DNA of 10,726 bases from assembly GCA_963579925.1 (NCBI GenBank), contig CAUZJA010000087.1:1-10726 (forward strand). The letters run 5' to 3'. The notes under the pieces are model-generated. The model worked only from the letters and a program-made list of their open reading frames with translations. It was not told the DNA's origin and searched no databases. The stretch comes from UBA1151 sp963579925. GTDB taxonomy: Bacteria > Chloroflexota > Dehalococcoidia > Lucifugimonadales > Lucifugimonadaceae. Below are positions 6,244-10,726 of the stretch, one piece after another (the stretch's first letter is position 1; each line of letters opens with the position of its first letter). The position numbers were made by a program, and so were the translations under genes.

Positions 6244-8505
6244 TTACTTTGCGTCCTCTTTCAATAGCCACTTCAAGATGACTGACGGTTTGATTGGCAT
6301 CTCAAGGAATCGATGCCCTGTTGCATCTGCGATGGCGTTGGAAACGGCGCCAATTGGGGGCACTATTGGCACTTCAGCGGCGCCACGCACCCCAAATGGG
6401 TGCAGCGGGTTGGGCACCTCCACAAGAATGGTCTCGATCATGGGAAGGTCCATCGAAATGGGCATCTTGTAATCGAGGAAACTTGGATTCTCCATGCGGC
6501 CATCAGCGTCGTACACGTACTCCTCGTTCAGACACCACCCGATGCCCTGTGCGACGCCGCCTTCGACCTGTCCCTCGGCATAGGCAGCGTGGGCGGCCTG
6601 ACCAACGTCTTGCAACGCCGTATAGCGAGTCACATTTGTCTTTCCGGTCTCACGATCGATCTCGATATCGCAGATATGAACGCCATACCCGTTGGTGTCG
6701 CCCTGATGATCAATCGAGCCGGTGGCGTTCACCGGGCCACCAGTCTCATCCATGCGACCGGCCAATTCTGTGAATGAGATCAAACTCGCCGGACTGTCAG
6801 TGGCCGTGAACACTCCATCCTCAAACCCAACCGCGTCGGCGTCGCATTCCAGCACTATGGCGGCCCGTTCTTTTAGCTGCTCCACCATCTCATTTGCGGC
6901 CAGGAACACGGCAACGCCCATCACATTGGTGACCCGGGATCCCGCTGTGGTGTCGGTAAAACCTATTCCGTCAGTATCGGGAATGACGGGAATGACTGCG
7001 TGCGCGTCGATGCCAAGAACTTCTGCCACCTGCATCGACACCGATGCCCTGGTGCCTCCAATGTCTTGTGATCCTTCGGTCAGCGACACGGTGCCATCTT
7101 TGTTGAGCGATAGAGCTGCGGACGCCATTCCACCGCCATGTGGGGCGTAGCCAACTCCGATCCCTCGGCCGCGCATCCAGCGGTCATCAGACTCGGGCTT
7201 CGGGCTTGTCCAGTGATCAGTAGATCGCGCTGCCTCCAGCGTTTCTACGAATCCAACTTTGCCGAATCTGCCCCCGTGTACGCGCTGTGTGCCCTCACGG
7301 GAAGAGTTTTTTATCCGGAAGTCGATCTTGTCCCAGTTCATCCGATCACAGATATCATCGATCGCCTGCTCGATAGCGAACGCTGCCTGGGGCAGCCCCG
7401 GCGCTCTGTAAGCGTTGGTCTTCGGCCTGTTGACCAGTATGTCGTAGCCATCGGCGCGAGCATTTGGAATGTCATACGGGGCAAATGTCGCTGGAATTGC
7501 CCAGATAATCGCTGAGCCAGGATATGCACCTGCCTCAAGATTCATCTCCATGTGGGCCGAGATGAGCTTCCCATCGTTCGTGACACCGATTTTTGCGCTG
7601 ACTTCACTGCCCGACGCAGGACCGGTTCCCTCGAAAACCTCCGGCCGGTCCATCACCATCTTCACTGGCCGATGTACGGCTCGCGAGAGGAGAGCAGCGA
7701 CGGTTGGCAGATACGCCAACGTCTTTCCACCGAATCCGCCACCAATCTCTACTGCGTTTACCTTTATCCGAGACTCAGGAATAGCCAATGTCTCGGCGAC
7801 CTGTGTGCGGATCGAGAACATACCCTGGGTGCTGGACGAGATGGTCAGCCGCCCGTCCTCATCCCAGAACACTGTGCCGTTATGGGGTTCCACATACCCC
7901 TGATGGACCATCTGCGAGGAGGTCGCTAGTTCCACGACTAGATCGCACTTCGCGAATCCAGCATCAACATCGCCAATTCCTTCGGCGATGTGGCTAGCGA
8001 TGTTCGAGCCGACCACGGTCTCCCCGAAGTGATCACATTCCAGAGTCGGGTGCAACAGTGGTGCATCAGGCTTCATGGCCTCGGCAATGTTCATCACCGG
8101 CGGCAATACCTTGTACTCGACCTGAATCTGCTTCGTCGCCTCAATTGCGATGTTCCGAGACGTTGCAGCAACCGCGGCAACCGGGTGCCCTTTGAACAGC
8201 ACCTTGTCGTCAGCCATGATGTGGGTAGTGCCACGGCGCAGCCCTTCCGCCTCGTGGCGCGGGAAGTCGGCGTACGTAATCACGCCGAGCACACCGGGCA
8301 ACTCAAGTGCCGCCCGGTAGTCGATAGAAACGATCTCAGCGTGTGCGTGCGGACTGCGGAGCAACTCACCCCACACCAGGTCTGGAACCTTTACGTCGGC
8401 GCCGTAAACGGCACGCCCGGTAACTTTGTCGATACCGTCATGCCTGATTGGGCGGGTACCAAGGACTTTGTAACGGGTACTTTTTGTGGATGTTGTTGAT
8501 GTCAT
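6244..8505 (-). CDS. Xanthine dehydrogenase/aldehyde oxidase family molybdopterin-binding subunit
   Basis: 753 residues from ATG 8505, just 10 bp after the stop of the upstream gene and with no clear ribosome-binding site, so probably coupled. The frame stays open further upstream, but that part lies over the enolase gene and has no family similarity. The start fits the family: RPIRHDGIDKVTGRAVYGAD (18-37). Next come SPHAHA (51-56), a molybdopterin region with STQGMF (225-230) and GGGFGGK (255-261), AYRAPG (365-370), SQDIGGTRAS (479-488), and the C-terminal GVRGAAEVPIVPP (705-717), whose E711 is the expected catalytic glutamate. These enzymes hydroxylate aldehydes or N-heterocycles with water at a Mo-cofactor. 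The FAD and 2Fe-2S subunits are not beside it, so it must borrow them or use another acceptor. AYRAPG differs from the CO-dehydrogenase signature, so it is not CoxL. Confidence 0.9.
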   Translation of the reverse strand: MTSTTSTKSTRYKVLGTRPIRHDGIDKVTGRAVYGADVKVPDLVWGELLRSPHAHAEIVSIDYRAALELPGVLGVITYADFPRHEAEGLRRGTTHIMADDKVLFKGHPVAAVAATSRNIAIEATKQIQVEYKVLPPVMNIAEAMKPDAPLLHPTLECDHFGETVVGSNIASHIAEGIGDVDAGFAKCDLVVELATSSQMVHQGYVEPHNGTVFWDEDGRLTISSSTQGMFSIRTQVAETLAIPESRIKVNAVEIGGGFGGKTLAYLPTVAALLSRAVHRPVKMVMDRPEVFEGTGPASGSEVSAKIGVTNDGKLISAHMEMNLEAGAYPGSAIIWAIPATFAPYDIPNARADGYDILVNRPKTNAYRAPGLPQAAFAIEQAIDDICDRMNWDKIDFRIKNSSREGTQRVHGGRFGKVGFVETLEAARSTDHWTSPKPESDDRWMRGRGIGVGYAPHGGGMASAALSLNKDGTVSLTEGSQDIGGTRASVSMQVAEVLGIDAHAVIPVIPDTDGIGFTDTTAGSRVTNVMGVAVFLAANEMVEQLKERAAIVLECDADAVGFEDGVFTATDSPASLISFTELAGRMDETGGPVNATGSIDHQGDTNGYGVHICDIEIDRETGKTNVTRYTALQDVGQAAHAAYAEGQVEGGVAQGIGWCLNEEYVYDADGRMENPSFLDYKMPISMDLPMIETILVEVPNPLHPFGVRGAAEVPIVPPIGAVSNAIADATGHRFLEMPIKPSVILKWLLKEDAK

Positions 8506-8515
8506 GGGGGCGGCG

Positions 8516-9694
8516 CTAAACCGTCCGCTCCTCAAGCCAGTCCAGATCAAACGTCGTGCCAAATCCGGGGCGGTCCGACGGTGTGAGGTAGCCGTTCTTG
8601 ATCGTTGGGGTCCCAGGTAGCACGACCATCTCTTCCAGCGGCACTCCGGGGGGAGCAACACCCTCTGAGCGCTCGGCCCACGAGATAGCGGGCATGGCGT
8701 AGGCGAGGTGCTGGCCGTACGGGTAATTGGTGCTGGCGTGCGGGATGACGCTGATGCCGTGGGCCTCCGCAAGATGACAGATCTTGATGCCGGCGGTGAG
8801 GCCGCCAACCCACTGCAAGTCTGGCTGAAATATGTCGACCAGCCCGTGGCTTGCGGCCAGTGCGAAAGGGTGCATGCTGTACCAGTGCTCGCCAGTAGCC
8901 AGCGTCTGGTACGGAATCCGCTGCCGCACCTTGAAGTAGCTGTCCATGTCGTCCGGCAACATGTAATCCTCCAGCCACTTGATGCGATACGGCCTCAGCG
9001 CCTCTGCGATTCGCACCACGTACTCCGTGTTCATGGACATCCATGCGTCCACCGCGATCTCGACGTCCGGGCCAACCTGTTCACGAGTCTTCGCGACCAA
9101 CTCTTCAGTACGATTTAGCCCCGGAAGGCCAGCGTCTGGCCCCTCGCGTAGGAACAGTTTTACGGCCTTGAAGCCAAGCTCAAGGAACCAGTCGATGCTG
9201 TTCTCCGTGCCGTATGAGATATCAGTGTTACTGGCGTAGCAGAAGATCTCTTTCTTCTGCGGTCCGCCAATCAGCTCGTACACCGGCCGATTCAGAATCT
9301 TGCCCTTCAGGTCCCACAGCGCGTTATCGACCGCACTGATCGCGAAGCTAGGCAGACCCGCAGTGCCATACGGAGACGATGCCCTCTGCATCACGTCCCA
9401 GTGTCGCTCGGTGGCCATCACGTCTTCGCCCTCGATCAGCTTCGCAAAATGATCGTTGATCAGACTCACCGTTGGCCCACTGTGCAGCGTCAACCCAAAG
9501 CCCCACGTGCCATCGTCAGCAGTCACCACACACGCAGTGCGCTTCCAATCGTTGCCCCAGTCGCCACGCTTCATCTCCGGGTAGCGATGCATCGGACTGA
9601 CGAACCCATCCGTCGCCTGCTTCGGCACCCTCGGCGTGGTCGTCATCTGCGGCGTCACATCAACCGCGACCGCTCGAACTGACTTGATTTTCAT
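8516..9694 (-). CDS. Enolase-superfamily sugar-acid dehydratase, L-rhamnonate dehydratase-like
   Basis: 392 residues from ATG 9694-9692, with a strong AGGAG (9699-9703) four bases ahead. The N-terminal capping domain includes SPMHRYPE (33-40) and a WG-rich loop; the barrel carries metal ligands D216 (VDAWMS), E242 (KWLED) and E269 (TGEH), and the H319-D292 dyad (IPHAS and QPD), with H270 following the third ligand. The spacing and flanking words (VDAWMSMN, LPPDD-like LPDD, QPDLQWVGGLT, RPGFG) resemble E. coli L-rhamnonate dehydratase as I remember it. Members remove water from an acid sugar to give a 2-keto-3-deoxy acid. A substrate-side histidine of RhmD (H33) appears to be Gly30 here, so the true substrate may be another acid sugar. 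First gene of the operon leading into the molybdenum subunit and SDR. Confidence 0.87.
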   Translation of the reverse strand: MKIKSVRAVAVDVTPQMTTTPRVPKQATDGFVSPMHRYPEMKRGDWGNDWKRTACVVTADDGTWGFGLTLHSGPTVSLINDHFAKLIEGEDVMATERHWDVMQRASSPYGTAGLPSFAISAVDNALWDLKGKILNRPVYELIGGPQKKEIFCYASNTDISYGTENSIDWFLELGFKAVKLFLREGPDAGLPGLNRTEELVAKTREQVGPDVEIAVDAWMSMNTEYVVRIAEALRPYRIKWLEDYMLPDDMDSYFKVRQRIPYQTLATGEHWYSMHPFALAASHGLVDIFQPDLQWVGGLTAGIKICHLAEAHGISVIPHASTNYPYGQHLAYAMPAISWAERSEGVAPPGVPLEEMVVLPGTPTIKNGYLTPSDRPGFGTTFDLDWLEERTV

Positions 9695-9732
9695 GCTGCT
9701 CCTGACAAAAACGAAAGGTGATCAGAAATCCG

Positions 9733-9761
9733 TTGACATCGTACATACTCCATCAGATAAT
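9733..9761 (+). promoter_or_regulatory. Near-consensus sigma-70 promoter for the 55-aa gene
   Basis: TTGACA (9733-9738) is a perfect -35 box, and after exactly 17 bp comes GATAAT (9756-9761), one base off the -10 consensus. Transcription would start near 9768, leaving a leader of about 42 bases before ATG 9810. The surrounding line (9721-9780) is only 21 of 60 G/C, far lower than the coding DNA. It lies between the divergent enolase operon and the 55-aa gene. Predicted from sequence only. Confidence 0.75.
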
Positions 9762-9763
9762 TA

Positions 9764-9780
9764 TTTCGTAGACTTTCGTA
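9764..9780. promoter_or_regulatory. Tandem TTTCGTA direct repeat over the predicted transcription start (possible operator)
   Basis: TTTCGTA occurs at 9764-9770 and again at 9774-9780, a 10-bp period or about one helical turn, directly after the -10 box. A related ACGAAA on the same strand (9711-9716) gives a third, inverted TTTCGT close to the enolase start. A protein bound here would block the + promoter. Role is inference and the repeat is short. Confidence 0.3.
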
Positions 9781-9809
9781 ACTTAAAGATCGTCTGGGAA
9801 GAAGTGCAT

Positions 9810-9977
9810 ATGGCGAAGCCGATAAAGAGTATGCCAACGCTGAGCCCCAAGCAGGCTGAACAGTTGGCCAAGTATTTAAGAGAGACGAAACCCGATCCAA
9901 AAGCCAGGGAAGAGATGCTGGCACGGGCACGAGAAGCCACAAAAGGACTGAGAGTCATTAGAGAATCATCCGAGTAA
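9810..9977 (+). CDS. 55-aa charged helical protein of unknown function, possible antitoxin-like partner
   Basis: ATG 9810 is preceded by GGGAAG (9796-9801) with an 8-base spacer and lies downstream of the near-consensus promoter; upstream in-frame starts would run back over the promoter and are rejected. The 55 residues begin MAKPIKSMPTLSPKQAEQL and continue as a charged, probably helical stretch (KAREEMLARAREATKG), ending RESSE. No signal, membrane segment or ribbon-helix-helix pattern is apparent. I do not recognise the family with certainty; the basic, proline-rich opening followed by an Ala/Glu-rich helix recalls small proteins found ahead of toxin-like genes. A terminator lies 23 bp downstream, then a GNAT acetyltransferase on the same strand. 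An antitoxin role is speculation from position. Confidence 0.6.
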   Translation: MAKPIKSMPTLSPKQAEQLAKYLRETKPDPKAREEMLARAREATKGLRVIRESSE

Positions 9978-10000
9978 TTTTCTGCCCAGTCAGACTTCAA

Positions 10001-10027
10001 GGGTAGGCGTTTGCCTGCCCTTTTTTT
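10001..10027 (+). terminator. Rho-independent terminator between the 55-aa gene and the GNAT gene
   Basis: GGGTAGGC (10001-10008) pairs with GCCTGCCC (10013-10020) through a GTTT loop; all eight positions pair in RNA, with one G-U. Seven T follow at 10021-10027. This is a textbook intrinsic terminator on the + strand, 23 bp after the 55-aa stop and 34 bp before the acetyltransferase start, so the acetyltransferase would depend on read-through or a weak promoter that I cannot see. Confidence 0.88.
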
Positions 10028-10061
10028 GTGGTCAAATCATCCGTGAGGAATTTCGACTAAC

Positions 10062-10604
10062 TTGGCAATCGATCCTTCCAAAATTGTGGTTCGCCTTCTC
10101 ACGAGCGATACCGACGTAGCAGATTTTAAATGTGGCGATCAGGACTGGGAACGTGAGGTTGCTGCATTCCTGCAAGAAGACGCGCTACGAGAGCAGAGTG
10201 ACGGCCTCAACAAAACTTGGGTGTTCTCTCATGCGAATGAGTGCATCGGGTACGTCAGCCTGCTTGCTTCGAGCTTACGTCCGCAAGCCGACTCCACGAT
10301 TCCAGACGTTGGGTATCCAGAAGCTCCCTGCGTAATGATTGGGCAGCTGGGCGTACATGAAGGATTTCAAGGACAAGGTATGGGGGAAACCGTCTTGTAC
10401 TGGGTTATCGAGCAAGCCACCGAGTCTAGCTTTGGTGTCCGATTCCTCACTCTTCATGTTGATCGCGGAAATGCACGAGCACAGGACTTTTACGAAAGCC
10501 ATGATTTCCGCAGGATACGAGGATTGAGCGATAGCGCCCATCGCTTCATGCTGCTAGACCTACATTTGCCGGGACACGCACCCTACATCGATGGGATTAC
10601 CTGA
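10062..10604 (+). CDS. GNAT family N-acetyltransferase, TacT-toxin-like features
   Basis: 180 residues from TTG 10062, the first usable start after the in-frame stop at 10044, with GAGGA (10045-10049) 12 bases ahead; GTG 10086 is a later option. The GNAT fold is clear: an acetyl-CoA loop QGQGMG (103-108) after the strand IGQLGVHEGF, then RFLTLHVDRGNARAQDFYES (127-146) with Y144 as the likely general acid. The N-terminal DFKCGD (21-26) followed by a helix resembles the F-x-CG element of TacT/AtaT-type GNAT toxins, which acetylate aminoacyl-tRNA. Those toxins pair with ribbon-helix-helix antitoxins; the only upstream partner here is a 55-aa protein of another kind. A metabolic acetyltransferase is equally possible. 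Spot-counted lines are about 48-57% G+C, slightly below the left part. Confidence 0.85.
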   Translation: MAIDPSKIVVRLLTSDTDVADFKCGDQDWEREVAAFLQEDALREQSDGLNKTWVFSHANECIGYVSLLASSLRPQADSTIPDVGYPEAPCVMIGQLGVHEGFQGQGMGETVLYWVIEQATESSFGVRFLTLHVDRGNARAQDFYESHDFRRIRGLSDSAHRFMLLDLHLPGHAPYIDGIT

Positions 10605-10608
10605 GTCC

Positions 10609-10726
10609 CTAAGCGGAAACAGCGAACGGCTGGATCTTCTCGAAGGTGCCGCCCACTATTGGTGCGGCATCGATGCCCAGCCAGTCTTCCAGCATGTCTG
10701 TGTAGAGGCCGCGGAAGTCGAAGTTG
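10609..10726 (-). CDS. DUF1501 family protein, C-terminal end (5' part outside window)
   Basis: Reading the minus strand from 10725 gives 38 residues ending at TAG 10611-10609: NFDFRGLYTDMLEDWLGID, then APIVGGTFEKIQPF near the end. The DFRGLY...LEDWLG...VGGTF pattern is the characteristic tail of DUF1501 proteins, which have an alkaline-phosphatase/sulfatase-like fold, are usually exported by the Tat pathway and are often encoded next to DUF1800 genes. Function of the family is not established. Only four bases separate this stop from that of the convergent acetyltransferase gene, with no terminator between. Too short to judge catalytic residues. Confidence 0.8.
   Translation of the reverse strand, partial: NFDFRGLYTDMLEDWLGIDAAPIVGGTFEKIQPFAVSA

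Noticed and set aside
5879..6472. 197-codon open frame on the + strand opposite the SDR and the end of the molybdenum subunit
   Set aside because: Ser/Ala/Pro/Arg-rich shadow frame spanning two well-supported genes, with no domain.
8506..8808. N-terminal extension of the molybdenum subunit by about 100 codons
   Set aside because: The extension overlaps the enolase gene out of frame, is rich in Arg/Ser/Pro, and the family N-terminus begins right after ATG 8505.
9636..9809. Longer start for the 55-aa gene
   Set aside because: It would overlap the enolase start and contain the near-consensus promoter; ATG 9810 has its own ribosome-binding sequence.
1..10726. CRISPR arrays, tRNA/rRNA genes, transposase genes, integration sites
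   Set aside because: Reading both strands gave no regularly spaced repeats, no tRNA-like or rRNA-like segments and no transposase or integrase motifs.

Overview
This window looks like chromosomal DNA of a free-living, heterotrophic, moderately GC-rich bacterium; lines I counted by hand run about 58% G+C in the large genes. The gene families present are an MlrC-like M81 protein, a GMC oxidoreductase with a gluconate-dehydrogenase-type small subunit, an isocitrate/isopropylmalate-family dehydrogenase, a phytanoyl-CoA dioxygenase homologue, an SDR, a xanthine-dehydrogenase-type molybdenum subunit, a rhamnonate-dehydratase-like enolase-superfamily protein and a DUF1501 protein. I know this mix best from Chloroflexota, especially SAR202-type lineages with expanded enolase, SDR and PhyH families. 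That assignment is an inference from gene content; no rRNA or other marker is present.

Layout. Bases 2-655 (+) are the 3' end of an M81/MlrC-like gene. It converges on a two-gene minus-strand unit: the GMC flavoprotein (2721-1123), whose stop overlaps the start of its small subunit (1123-689). Divergent from this, across a 167-bp region with a perfect 10-bp inverted repeat, is the isocitrate/isopropylmalate-family dehydrogenase (2889-3977, +), in which the usual catalytic Tyr reads as Phe. An 83-bp imperfect palindrome (3990-4072) follows. Next come an 89-aa unknown protein (4201-4470, +) and an overlapping PhyH-like dioxygenase (4463-5323, +). The PhyH stop shares a CTAG with the stop of a minus-strand operon transcribed from 9694 down to 5320: enolase-superfamily dehydratase, molybdenum hydroxylase large subunit, SDR.

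The right end differs in character. A near-consensus sigma-70 promoter (9733-9761) drives a 55-aa charged helical protein (9810-9977), followed by a clear intrinsic terminator (10001-10027) and a TTG-started GNAT acetyltransferase with TacT-like features (10062-10604). I read this as a possible, unproven, toxin-antitoxin-like module. Four bases beyond it lies the C-terminus of a DUF1501 protein on the minus strand (10726-10609).

How the genes may work together. The minus operon fits oxidative breakdown of a sugar acid: a RhmD-like dehydratase would give a 2-keto-3-deoxy acid, the SDR could oxidise a hydroxyl, and the molybdenum enzyme could oxidise an aldehyde or heterocycle. The GMC pair fits oxidation of a sugar or polyol to feed such a route. 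The real substrates cannot be read from the sequence.
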